Shown in pieces: positions 12,601 through 26,564 of a stretch of DNA of 64,000 nucleotides; position 1 is the stretch's first letter, and every line of letters begins with the position of its first letter. The notes beneath the pieces were generated by a model, which did no database searches, was not told where the DNA came from, and saw nothing but the letters and a program-made list of their open reading frames with translations. Source of the DNA: Sinotaia quadrata (lineage: Eukaryota; Mollusca; Gastropoda; Architaenioglossa; Viviparidae); contig CM054177.1 in assembly GCA_028829895.1 (NCBI GenBank), positions 39,801,564 to 39,865,563 of the forward strand. Direction: 5' to 3'. Both the position numbers and the translations under genes were made by a program.

Positions 12601-15600
12601 GAATAAATGACACTGAAGATTTAAATGATCAAAATGAAAAAGAATGGATCTCAGACAAAGCCCATGAAAACTAACACACACGTGATGCCCACATTGAATA
12701 CACTTGATGTCTGACAGGTACTTGCTACTGATGCAGTCACATTTTTTACCGGGGTTGTGGAGTAGGTCAAAACATTTCCAACTCAGACAAGAAATTTTAT
12801 AAGTCTGATTCCCAACTCCAAGTGTAGTTTATTACAAATCTGATATGTCATAAAACTACATGCTTATAATTTATATGGAGTTATATAATATGTAACTATG
12901 ACCAGTATGAGTATGATAGGTGTTTTAAAAAAAAAAAAAGAAGTGTTTTTTGTAGATTTCATTTATAAACTATTTTTCAATCCTAAAATAATATAATACA
13001 AAAATACCTCACATATATTTAATATTATAATTTTTATCTAATTTGAACTGGTTGTATTAAAAGATTGTTTCTAATACTGGTCCGACTTCATTGCTGCTCT
13101 CAAATGAGATTTAACAATTCCATGGGCAGAAAACAAACATTCCAGTGACTTGAGTTAGTGGTAATGCTGTGACAGTCAAAGCGACATCTTGAATAATCTC
13201 AGGATAGCAGAATTTTGCATTTTTAGTGCTCAATCCAGAAGTTTGTTAATTAGGATGATGGAACTTCCGGCCTAGGCCAATTTTGCTGCCTGGTATGTGT
13301 GGGAGAATTGTAGATGACAGGGTGGTTGACAGAAAAGTTGAAGAGTGTTGAATGGTGGCTGGTGGATCCATGGCATTCATTGTCCAGTCATTAGAGTAGC
13401 CCAGTCATCCATGAGCTAATGATGTGGTTGATGTTGATGCTATTCCAAGTGTGGGAGGGAAGAGGGTTGGTGGGGATATCTTAACAGAACCCAGGTTAGT
13501 ACCACACCAGATCTATAACTAGTGTGTAAACATGCCTGAGATGTTCAACCTCCTGGTCTTCTCATTTGTGCTGTTGTTATCGTGGTTGTTGTTGTTGCTG
13601 TACCTGGTGTTGTCCATTGTGATGTGCATAGATAGGTTCTGGAAGCCAGTAGAGGTGGTCCAGGATTAACTGAATCATGTCCGCAATAGGTGGTTAAAAA
13701 ATTCCCCACTGTGGATGTGTCCATCAAGTCTGCTGTTGTTTCCTGTGCTTTTGTTGGTGATGGTGGTGTTTTTCTTTCTTGTTTTCATTTTGTTGTGCTT
13801 CACTATCTGATTGTTTTTCTTCTCATCAGATGTGTGTGGGAGGTTTTCTTCTATTTTTCTTTTGTCTTGGTGTTTTCATTTGCCAGTGTTAGTGTGATTA
13901 GTGAGGGTGCTGGCTCAGATAAGGGTGAAAGAGGAGGAGCCTCAAGCACCCTTGTGTAATTTTCAAGGGCAGCATCAGTTTCTGATAGTGTCCATTGATG
14001 GCTTTCCTTCTACAACAGTGTATTTGAAACTATGAGAGGGTCTCTTTAGTTATGACATATTACCATCTCTACATGCCCAGGGTAATACACTCCTCTCAAA
14101 TTGCGGGCAACAGACTAGATGTGTAACCTCCGCACTCCTCCCCTGCCAAGTAATCTCTAGTATTATAAATGAACACTACAGAATGACTCTGAACTGGTAC
14201 ATGTCCAACAGAGCAATGGACACCTGAAAAGGTATATGCCCATCTTATTAATTATTAATCTCCCATCACTACTACCTACCCACCTAGTTATAACGAACAG
14301 GTTGAGGGTGTTGATAACAACAAAATAGAATTTAGTAACAGTATAATTAACTACACACAACAAAGCAATTCAACATTGATCAAATACAAATGATGTATAC
14401 AATGAAGACATACAGAAATGCACGAATATAGTATATTTGTTCAAACTAACTACAGGCCTGAATGGCTCTCTTATACTAACTGTTGATAATAGTGTTCTTG
14501 GAACTTATCTCTAGCTCTCTCCAGAGATACCTAGAGGGGACACTATTAACAAAGTTAGTTCAATCAATTTATGTTTAAGACAACATGAAAGTGCACATCA
14601 CAAGATTTAGGAAGTCAAATAGTTTCATGAAAGAGTCAGCATGACGTGAATGAAGGTTTGCTTTGTTTTTTTTTTTTCTGCTTTAGTATATGACATCATG
14701 CCTTTACCTGTTGGCTTTTCAGGACTCACAAACAGCGCACACTAGCTGGCTTCACTGATTCACAAAACAACAGCTTGTTGTGTCCAGTGTAAAAGGTGCC
14801 AGAGATAGATGTAAAGGTTGCCAAAGGAAGATGTAAGGGAGTCTGCTAGTGCTGTACAGAAACAATAAGTTTTTTTGTAGAAATTCGGATGGGCAGATAC
14901 TGACTCTTAGTAATTCCTCAGACTGTCTATTTACGACTACTGCATGCATTTATCAAGTTCACCACAAGGAAACAATGAATTTGGCTACTTAATCCTCTAC
15001 AAGTTATATACTTTTCCAGATACAGTTACACAGTATTAATGAAATAAGTTAACAAATCAAACAATGGGAATAGAAATATCCCTAAAAAAACAACACAGGT
15101 TATGAAATATGATGAAAAGGACCCTGAATCATAAACATTATTCTACAGAGATCTAAATGCATTGTGTCAGTCTCTCTACAAAGTTTCAATGATTATGTCA
15201 GACTCACTACAAAGTTCCAATGACAACTAGCATGTTAGTCACAAGTAAATTAACCAACATTAATTGCATAGCATTTCTACTGAGTAAGATATCAAATGAT
15301 ATCTTAGAATTTAAACAACACAATGTATACATGAAAATTAAAATACATTGTGACTCATCTGAAAGAAAGACAAAAAAATTACATTATATTTAGCTGAAAA
15401 AGAAACATGGAAATTAAGTTATAACTCTGTGATTTACTCACACTCACAGTGAGGTATTTTCTGCATGACTCCCAGATGGAGACTGACAAAGAAAACGTCT
15501 TATTTCTTATGGAGTTTCTCGGCAAGTGACTGCAAAAAGATTATTTTCCATCACTGTATTCTCTTAGCACCTATTGGTCAGTTCCAGCCAGCCAGTAAAA

Positions 15601-18600
15601 AACTTTTGGTTAGCTATAGTTAGTTTGTGACCTTTGGCTAGCCCTAACTGTCTAGCTTCTCAGGAATGTTTACATCATGTGATAAGCCATTTAATCATAA
15701 CAAGATTTAAGATGGCTCTTGCATTCATTGGAATTTACACTATTGAATTCCACCAGGTTTGACACCAGTGTCACATAATTATGATATTACTCCAGGAAGT
15801 ATGTATAAATTAATATTATAATAAACACTTGCTGAAAAAATAACATTTGACATTGTTTCTACTACAGTACTAGTGGGTACATTAAAAAAATTGTTATGTT
15901 GTATTTATTTTGCTGTATGCCTATATCAGGCTAATAAATACTGTTACAGGAAACTGTAAGTTGAGACTTGAATATAAGAAAGAATGGAGTTAGAGAGGAA
16001 TACACAGGAAGCTTAGCGTTTGTTCCCTGGTTATATTTTACAGGGAAGAAGCAGCCTTTTTGTTTTTGCCAGAATCTCGCGGTGTACTGATTTATAAATT
16101 GCTAAAACTTTGGTAGATTCAAGAAGTCTCTACCCGAGTGCGTAAGTGTAAGTATACACTGCACTCTGTTGATGTATGGTGGCAAAGTATGCTTGACCTC
16201 ATGGAATTTCTGGTACAAGGAAGTTACTGGAAATTGCTACATTGTTTTCCTGCTTAAGGGAACTAATAATAATATGGTGGAGTGCTCGGATTAATCTTGA
16301 GAGAACAATAGCTCGTTAAGTAATTTACAACATATTACATTATTAGAGGAATATGTTGAAATTGACAATTCTCTTGTGAACAGTAAGCTTGTGATTTTGT
16401 TAGGAAGGTGCGTGAAAGACCATGCAACAATCGTCTTGATGAGATTATGTACAAACTCTTAGTCTTGTCGCTTATTTCTCAATGACTCCATTTCTGTTTT
16501 CTGATAATAATTATCCTGTGATTTATATTGACACTGAATTGTGTGTTAGATGTAATTATAAGACTGTATTTAGTGTATAGGTATTGAAATTATTTGAACA
16601 TGGTTTCATAGAAATATTGATGTTAACCCTTTACTCGGCAGAGTTTACCTTTTTTTTATCTCTGTGCAGGCAAGAATTTTCGGGATTTCAATGAGATTTA
16701 AGGTTACGTTAGTAAAAACATCATATCTTAGGTATTAGTGCATATATTTCAATGAAATAAAATGCAAAATGAAAGGAAAGTACTACTATTCCAACCATGT
16801 GTGTCTCCAGATACCCCTTCCCCCTACTCCTCTTCGATATCCTCAAAATCTGACGCACTCTCCTCCAAAATTTGAAAGATCCTACATGTGCATACTACTG
16901 ACACCAATGTCACTTCTAATCCTATTGTCCAATTCAAAATAAACTTCTCTTACCTCATTATCCAATAAATTGAATCCAGAAAACTCCTCCCTATTGATCG
17001 ACGATTCTAAGAAATCCATTTGAAACACCAGACGCGAAAAACAAAGAAAACTTTATGAAAAAATGAACGAAGCAAGAAGAAAATGTTTCAAAATTGCGCA
17101 GAAATCATTGTACAAACGTTATACTTCCTGTAGACACTGGAACTCTCACGATTTCTCAAGCAATATGAGAAGAAAAGAGCGCTGGTTGATACGGACGCTT
17201 TCAGATGTTTTTCCCGATACGACGTACGGACGTTTTCGAACACTCTGCCCATTAAAGGGTTAAATAATCTTTTTTATTGTATTTGTTATATGTATATTTG
17301 ATTGTTGATTTAATAAATTTATTGATCTTCTGGCACATATTGATAACCATATGTTTGAGAGATAGTGGATGGATGGGGGCTCACTCAATATTGATTAAAG
17401 ACAGATTTATCTTTTTCTTTGGTAAGAAGTTTCCCACCTACGGAAATATTGTGTGGCAGTGAATACTGGTCTTTAAATAATGTTGTGGAAGAGAGAAAAT
17501 GCTTGTATCACCTGCATATCAGGCAAGCAAGAGAGAAGAGTGGTGTCTTCTAGAGAATTATTAAAACTAAATTAAGATCCTCTTCTCTTGTACATGTAAT
17601 TAGTTATGGATGATTAATAATAAACGTAACCAATATCTAGGGTGGTGTTGCGTCATAAAGCAAACAAAGAATTGGAACTATCTCACAACTCAAAGCTTTC
17701 TTCTACAACATACAAGCAAAAAAAAAAATAATTTGCCATGATTATTTCTCGTTTTGATTATATTCTAATTCAGTAATTGTAATTTACGAATTATAGTCTT
17801 TATTAGTTTATATTGAAAAAAAATTCCTGAAAGTTTAACCTTTTAAGATATTTTAACATTTTTTCCTTTATGTTGCCTGTGATACTGATGCGATAGTGAT
17901 ACAGTGAAAGTGTTTAACAATGTGATAACAACAAAAGCAAGAGTTCAGACTTTTTATACTTTGCCTTCACTTATTTTCTAAAACATTCATTCAGCATTTA
18001 ATTGAAATATTTTAACAGACAAAAGCATAAATATTAAAAAGAGGAAAGAACACTCAGCTGTACCTTTTAATTTGTATTTTGATGCAGTTTTTTAAAAGAA
18101 TATTTCTTAATTAAAAATCTAGCAAGACGTGGATATTTAATTTTTCTAAATTAAAACAAATTGGTATATTTTCTTATTGTAATTTTGTTTGCCCTTAAAT
18201 AGTTGATTTAAAATCTTGATTTTAAGTTAAAAATCAATAAAATATGTAGTATTATAAATTAAATTATTATTTTATATATATATATTTATTATAATAATCT
18301 AAAGAAAATTGTTAACCAAAGAAAAGATACTGATAATTTAAATTTTCATAAATATTGCATCCTTCATTTACTTGTTGTGTTTTGTTACACATATGCTAGT
18401 CAAAATGTTTAATTGTAGGCCTACTTTTGGAAACTCTTTCTATATAATTGATTGTAATAAATGTGAAAAAAATACAGTATATTTTGTTCATAATGAATAC
18501 ATTCACTGAGTTTTGTTTCTGATGTGTCTGATGCTTTTTGTATTTTACTAGTTTTGCAATACTTGGTGACCATTTGATATAATTAAATCATTAATAATAT

Positions 18601-21600
18601 TGTTTTTAAAATGTCTGATTATAATAAATTTATATTTACCAGTTATCACAGTAAATGGTGTTGATTGTATGTGTATGTCATTAGATAATATATATATAAT
18701 TATAATGTTTCTTTTTGTCATGTCAGTCTGGTGCCATGGAAAGAAGTACAAATATTACAAAATAATTTATTATGTTGAACTTGAAGGTTGAATATAAGAA
18801 AATTTTAAAAGTGGACAGAATTTGTTTTCTATTCATTTGCATATTAAGAAATTATGCATACAAAACTGAAGTAATCTGATAGTGATACTCTTGTACATAG
18901 ACATATCTACTGAAAACTATAATGCATTCCACATACTAACACTTTAGTAACAGCTGGTAAAAAATGTACTATTGAAAATACTGTAATTAATGGTAACACT
19001 AATAGTAATAGTTGAACTAGAAAATACATGTGCATTTTGTTTTACCTTATAATTTTGCTTTTTGACTTTGAATTCTGTGATGCCAAAAACCTTAACTGGT
19101 AGAGGTGGGGAACAGCTGCTCTTTGAAAAATGTTGTAATACAGTGTTTTATTAAAGAAATCATTATAAAAAAAACATTTTTCTTTTAGATATAGGGCAAT
19201 TCCAATGTAAGTGATGATGTGACGTGGCAATCAGATGCAAAAAGCAGACTCGTAAACAGTTCATTCACAAGTAATATAAGGTTTATTGATCAAAACTATA
19301 ATCCAAATTGTTCAGAGCTTAATATTAAATGTTAAAAACTATAAATAACAAGTAATTATCAAAGAAGAAATAATTTTTTTTTTAAATGTTACTGAGGTGA
19401 CAAAAATGCTCAAACAATTTTTAGTCATGACGAATGTTGTCAGTTTTCTGTGACTTTTGTAGTGTGTTTTCTATAATCAATTTAGCAGATGATGTTGACA
19501 GAGTGTACTTTTAATTTTATATAGTTTTAAGAAAAGAAATAAAATCTTAAATCATTCATTCATTAAGTTTTCTTAGAAAATAATTAAAAGTAATCTAACT
19601 GACATGGCCTTATACTGTAAGTGTAACTAACTTTTCACCTGTGAAATCACTTTGTATTATGATGTTTTTTCTGGAGATTCAAACATTTGTTGAATTTCCT
19701 TGATGGCTGAAATGTGAAATCTCTACAGCCCTGAAGTTTGACAGGCTGAAAAATATGTTCTGATAGTATACCTCATCCTCCCTTGGCCATGAAAAGTGCA
19801 TTTCTCCAGCCACTGAAAGTGAAACTGGGTGCAAAATTTTCATTTGAAAAATGTTTTTCTCCTTTCCCTAGTACTCTTCCAATGTAGAATCTGTAATTAT
19901 AATCCACTGTTTTGTACACAATGTACTGATCATAGGCATTGCCACATCAGGTTTTCCAGAATCTAGCCCACTTAGCAGTACTGTCTTATCTTTGTACTAG
20001 AACACCATCCAAATTTATGAACAGCTGAAGTCTTGTTATGTTGACCAGTGACTGAAAGTGAAACATTCCTTATTGAGTCAACTATATATTCAGGAAGAAA
20101 TGGGTTGATTGGTAGCAGCTCCTCTATAATAGTGAACGGTACACTATAAGTATAACAGTATAAGTATCTGGAATTGTTTGAGGAGGTGCAACAATTCAAA
20201 ATGATGACAATTCTTACCTGACATCATCCACTAATTTTGAATTAATGTGCAGTACAAGAATATTTGGACATCATCTTTAGCAACTGTGAAGTCTTCGAAG
20301 AGTTTACTAATGTTTTTCCTTGAAAATTTGCCTCCAGACATGCTTAACAGTATCTCCAATTCCATTATTGATCCATTACCATGAGCTGTGGCAAAGTAGT
20401 TCCAGTCAACAGAGCTACATCAATAAACATACCCTAAACATAACTGACATGAAACCCCTTCTGGGGACAATATTTTTTTTAAAAATCATATATATTCATA
20501 ACTTAGGCTAATCATTAAGTTTTAATTCAACTGTAGTCAAAATATAATAAACTGGAATAATTTTCATAGCATATATTGCAATGCTGAGCAGTAAGTGTCA
20601 TAAATTAAAAACTAACAGAAAAACTTTACTTTGGAAAGGTATCTTGTTCTCAAGAAACAAGATGGCAGCCAGCCAGAGGAAATCTCTCATGGTCAAAATT
20701 CGCTTTGGATCTAATAGTTTAGACATTTCTAACATATTAGATAGAAATGAAGTGCCTAATCAAGTTTGAATTTTTGTGAAATGTGAGCATTTTTTTTGGA
20801 ATTGCCCTATATACCTTTTTGTTTTTGATAATGATTATATCATGCCATTATTAATATTTTCATTCAGTTCACTTTTAACATACAGCTGTCTCAGTGTCTG
20901 CAACCACTTCAGCATTTTTGACTGTAACAACAGCCTACCTAATGTTCTTGCACTCTGAATGCCATTTTCTAACTGGGTCTTTGGATAAAATGGTCTTTAA
21001 TAATCACTTTTTTTGATAATATCTAAACTGATTTGGGGGGGTGTTTAGTAGCACTTTAGATATGTATTTTTAAGTTAATAACTTAATGAGTCTACATGAT
21101 GCTATATTATTAATTGCACATTGTATTAATTGATGTTATGATGTGAAAACTAAATACTTTTTAAAAATTGAGTGTCCATGATGTCATGACAATGCATTGT
21201 ATAATTGTATAATCGAAATAAAAATGCTAAATACTTAAAAAGTATTATTGTATTGATGAGTTCACACACATGAGAGTGCTTTTGTAATTCTAAATACCTA
21301 TGATATAACATATTATAATTTATATCAGTAATGACTTAATAAAAGTATTATATTATATAAATGCACTTTTTTTATCAACATCCACAGCTCTGGAGACTAC
21401 CTCGTGGAGGTGCAAGCTCAGGTTATGACAAGGGATGATTCTACCCAGTGCTGGGTGCCTATGGGTGGTGGTGGTTTGAGTACAGTAAAATTGTGCCGGT
21501 TTTCAAGATTCAGTCCTACTAGCAATGGAGAACCCAAACCCGAGTATATCATTCATGGCCAAAGAATTGCTGATAAATCTGTGAGTGTCGGCTTTTGTTG

Positions 21601-24600
21601 AATTTAACTTGAATCTGTTTCATCCCATGCAGATGTATCATTTATGGTCACTAAACCACTAATATTTTTAACAAGTGTTTGTCTTTTACTCTTTAATTAT
21701 TAAACTTAGATCTGTTTTTGTTATTCCTGAATTATTTGTAGCAGTTGTTAAGAAGTTGATAAGTCTTTTATCTTTTTATTTAATTTGTATTGTTTTATAC
21801 TCCTCAGGAATTGGTTTTAAATGGTATTGTTTTATACTCCTCAGGAATTGGTTTTAAAGGGTATTGTTTTATACTCCTCCGGAATTAGTTTTAATTAGTA
21901 TTGTTTTATAACTATTAATGATTAAGACATTTTTAATTTGTATTTCATAATCTAGTTTTAATTGAAAATGTTATATATAATAACTTGTGTGGAAGATGAA
22001 GTATAGTTTTACTTTTTTTAGTATGTACGCATTACAGTTATACATTTTATCTTACAGATTGCTGTTGTATACTATTAGGTGATGTTGGGTATGGATTATT
22101 TAGACATTCTAGTTTCTACATTCTGAATCTGACATTACAATGAAAATGTTGCAGTATAAATATATATTTATTTATCTTATTATTTTAAAAAATGTCAATA
22201 ATAATTAATTTAGTGGTGTCTAATTATTTTATGAGTAATATTATTTAGCAGAGCAATTAAGCACATATCAAGTAATTTGAAGTAAAAATTAGTATTTCTG
22301 ATTAAATATTAAATGATTAAGCATAACATTGAACTTTTTTGAGCAATAATGTTATAAAATCTTTTCAAACTTGTTCTCATATATGATAAATATATTTATG
22401 ATTATTAAGTTAATTAACATTATTAAAATTTATTATTATATACTGTTACCATATTTGCCTGGTTAATACTATTACTAATATAATACTTCAGTAGTATTTA
22501 CAAGGGATTCACCTTTTGTTTGGTAAAACACTAAGAGCAAATGTTAACAAGGGAAGAATTTATGCTCTTAAAAAATATTGTAAATATGAGTTAATATGGA
22601 CTGGAACATCTATGATCTAAATAGGAAATTTCTGTCCATACTGTATAATGTAAACATTGCTTAAAATAGACTTGATTGTATCATACATTCATAGTTCATG
22701 TATATAGTAATTAGTGTTTTGTTTTTATAAAGAAACTATAATTAGCAATGTTCAAAATAGTATGAATAGTTTCTGGATACGAAGAGTCCATGCTCGCATT
22801 TATAGCCAGTTTTGTGAAGATTAACATCTGAATTATCTACATCATACTACATAGTTTTCATACACTTAGTTTTAGTTAGAAAATCCTGATAATTTTGTGC
22901 ACTGGCCATTGCAAATAATGGTGGACTGGCTCTTGCCATCATTGCTCATTTGCTGGCTATTGTAAACATTGATACACTTGATTTTGCAAACAATGCTGGA
23001 CTTGCTATTGCAAATAATGATACACTGGTCATGTGTGGGGTTATTTTAGTGACCCCATCATAGCATTAATTAACTGAATTATTAATTATGAATTTATTTT
23101 TAATGCTGATAACAACCCCATGGCCTAATATATTCTTAACACCTACCATTTTGAATCCTACCTTTTACTTTATGGGACAGTTAATCATACTATACAGCGA
23201 CAAGCAAACTAGTTGACATTGTCTTCTGGGATTGGGGATGTCATCCATCCCTCTTAATTAATTAACAATCATTCGTTTTACATGGCTTGACCCTCATTAA
23301 CAGTCATTTTAATTAATTAATTAAGATATGGGATAAGATTACAAAAAATTAATAATGAACAGTAAAAGAAGAAAAATAATGTTGAGATACAATAAATGTA
23401 AAGGAATGCGCTTACTGCCCCCAACAATCCCTTATAAGCTATATTCAGAAATGTGAGAAGGGGAAACACATGGATTGACAGTAATAATGTGAACCATAAA
23501 CTTGTGACTTTGTTGCTAAAAGCTCAGAAAGACTATTGAGACAGTGCCTAAACCAGGGTCTGTGCAAACTATTATTGCTTATCTCTAGTAACTCCATTTC
23601 TGTTCTCTGTTGAATTGTGTTTTAAGGATAAAACATTAAAAGACTGTATTAGTGTATAGGTATTAAAATTATTTGAGCTTGGTTTTGTGGAAATATTGAT
23701 GTCTAGTAATCTTTTTCATTGTATTTGTTATATGCATATTTGATTGTTTATTTAATAAATTTATTGACCTTCTTACACATATTGATGACCTTATGTTGGA
23801 GAAGAAAGTGGGTGGATGGGGGTCTTGCTAAATATAGATTAAAAATGGATTTGTCTTCTCCTTTAGTAAGAAGTTTTCCAGTCTACAGAAATATAGTGTA
23901 ACACTCAACAGTAAATGTTTGTCTTTGATCAGTTTGATGTTGTGGAAGAGAGAAAATATTTATACTAATTATAGCACCTGCATATATCTGCCAGGTGAAT
24001 GACACGAGAGGTGTCTGCTGGAGAATTATTAATATTAGTTATGATGATTAATTAATAATAATAATCATACCCATTAACTAGGTGGTGTTGGTGTCACACA
24101 ATGAAAAAGACAATAGGCTGAATAGCGCTTCCAAAACATGGGCACTACAATTTTATGATCGTATTTATACAATTAAACCACTGCTAATGCCACACAATAC
24201 CTCTGAAAAGAAATACACATTAGCATTCATTCATACAATTAATCACCAATAAGAAATAATAAAATCTTTAACATTCTAATTAATAAGCATTCAGTTATTA
24301 TCGTGAAGTCAACATAAATATACTGATCAATCCTTGTATCTTACTAGCCCTCATTCTTGCATTCACTGATTGACCTCTCCCAGACGGTACAGTGTGAATG
24401 TGTAGGTGGTGAATACTTATCTGGGTTTTGACCGCAGTTTTGCCTATGTCATGATTGTATTGCAAACACCCATATTTGATTACCGTGCATCTGGTTAACT
24501 TCATCTACCTCTAAAATCAATCCCCCCCCCCCTCTACATCTATGTGTTGGCTAACTGTCCTCTTAGGTACCTATCTTTTCTATCAGCTGCACCAGGGATG

Positions 24601-26526
24601 GCCTGTGGCCTGAGTAATATCATGTGTGCCCTAATTTATGACAGTTGAAATCACAACAGACACTGCAGGCAAAATAAATGATTCACCTATATTTAGTGTG
24701 GCTTGTCAGATTTAGCAATTAACTTGGAAATCTCATACTCATAGTCATAGCATGCAAGAAAACTTTTGTCCACTTTAATTGTTTTTTCACTAAACATTTA
24801 TTTTACTATTGTCCCTGCATTTTCTGGAAGTATACTGGTGCCTCAATATAACTCGGTCCTTGGAGCCCCCCCCCCCCTCCCGAAATTCGACCACATTGTA
24901 CATGAAGACGTGTTATATCAAGGGATCCTTTCTGTCATGTACGAACAACCCATGTCATGAAACGGCTACTGTTTATCAATTTACAGTTCACCCTACTTCA
25001 CCACATGTACTTTAAGCCATGTAATTTAAATATATGTAAACATATCACTGTTGAACTTAGAAAATTGTGTATGTAAAGATTTTTAGCCTTAATAAAACAT
25101 GCAGCCTCTTGCATGAGGACATGAAAGTTATTCACTCATTTATTGAAAAACAATTTGTTTCATTCCTCTTTTATGTACAATGTACTGAACACTTATACTT
25201 TATAAAGTTTAGGATGGTCAGCAAAACATTTGCAAATTGAGCCAATTGATTTGATACCGCGTTAATTCTGTACAAGTAATTTGAAGAGGCTGAATGGTTT
25301 TTAAAAAAATTTAAAAGGGAGGGGCTCTGTAGGCTGTCTATGTTGTATGTAGGTCTGAGATATATCATCTAATCATGATGTGTAATATCAAATCACCAGT
25401 GTAATCTAGTGATTTGTCCTTGACACTTGTGCATGGTCTTCAACAAGTTCAAGTTCTTCTGCAGTTTACATAGTTGCATGCTTTCATTTGAAAGTGTAGT
25501 CATACAATAATACATAGACATTGTCATCGTTTTGTCATGTGATGATGGAATAAAACCCATGGGCAAGATATTTAGTGGAATATTACCATCATTTTTTCTT
25601 AGCCACAGTAGCCATGTAATATTTTTTCCCCTAGAATAGACAAACACATCAAAAAAGAAGAAACATATGACAGTATAGTTGTATAACTTAAGACTTGTAG
25701 ATAGAAATATGCCAGTGTAGCAAAATTAATACAAATCACCAGAAATAAACATTATTTGCAAAATGTACAATTTGACACACAAAATATAATAAACCCAGTT
25801 CTTAGAATAATTTTTAAAACAAATATTTTTCAATAAAGAATGTATCCATAAATGTTTACAAAAAAGAGTGTAAGCACATTTCTTTTTTTTTTTAATAATA
25901 CAGAGTGTAACACTTGTATAACATTTGCAGTATTTCCTCTTTATAAAATGTAAATCATTTAGCTTATATTGTGTGCCAAATGAAATTACAGCTTTAAGAA
26001 TAATAAATATTTGTTCATTACAATTTTAATGGAAGCAATCCTAATAAAATAGGCAATGGTCATTAAAGAAACTGATTTTATCGATGGTCACAAATTTTTG
26101 GAGCATCTTTCAAACCATGTAATTATTTTTGAATAACTTGAAGTAATATTTTGTACTAAAGAGAACACATTTTTAGTTAGATAAAAGTAAACATTTGTCA
26201 ATTTAAGGAAAATTTCAGGTTTATTCTTACTTCTCATTTAAAATGCAATACAACTATAATTTAAGTATATATATTAAAAAAAACTTCAAAGGGATGGCTA
26301 ACAATTGCAATCACTGGTCTACAAAACCAGATAGGCCAATATGTAGTATTTTTTAAAAATCTGCATTTGAATTTGAAACTTGGGAAAAGTGCATGGAAAT
26401 TAGAGCCAGTATGTTATAATGAGGAAAAAAAAGATCTTATCTAAGTTAGAAAACCCACTAAAATTGAAGATTTAATAATTATTAGCTATTTAAATTTATA
26501 GAAACACTATTTACATTTTCTAAGCA

Positions 26527-26564
<38 letters not shown>

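Larger units (their letters stand above)
6664..21387 (+). other. Spred intron 1 (14.7 kb)
   Basis: Bounded by GTAAGT and by a pyrimidine-rich acceptor ending CCACAG. It holds the RTE-like fragment, the piggyBac MITE within repeat A and the 1.6-kb inverted-ended element, all listed separately. It also has short AT microsatellites at 7770-7792 and 9669-9686. The stretches 8350-10190, 12010-16130 and 17660-19190 are AT-rich with no gene I can support. 13160-13960 is less AT-rich and TG-rich but gives no recognisable protein on either strand. Confidence 0.8.

Noticed and set aside
13160..13960. Possible gene or retrocopy in a less AT-rich part of intron 1
   Set aside because: The ORFs on both strands are short and TG-repeat driven, with no motif I recognise.
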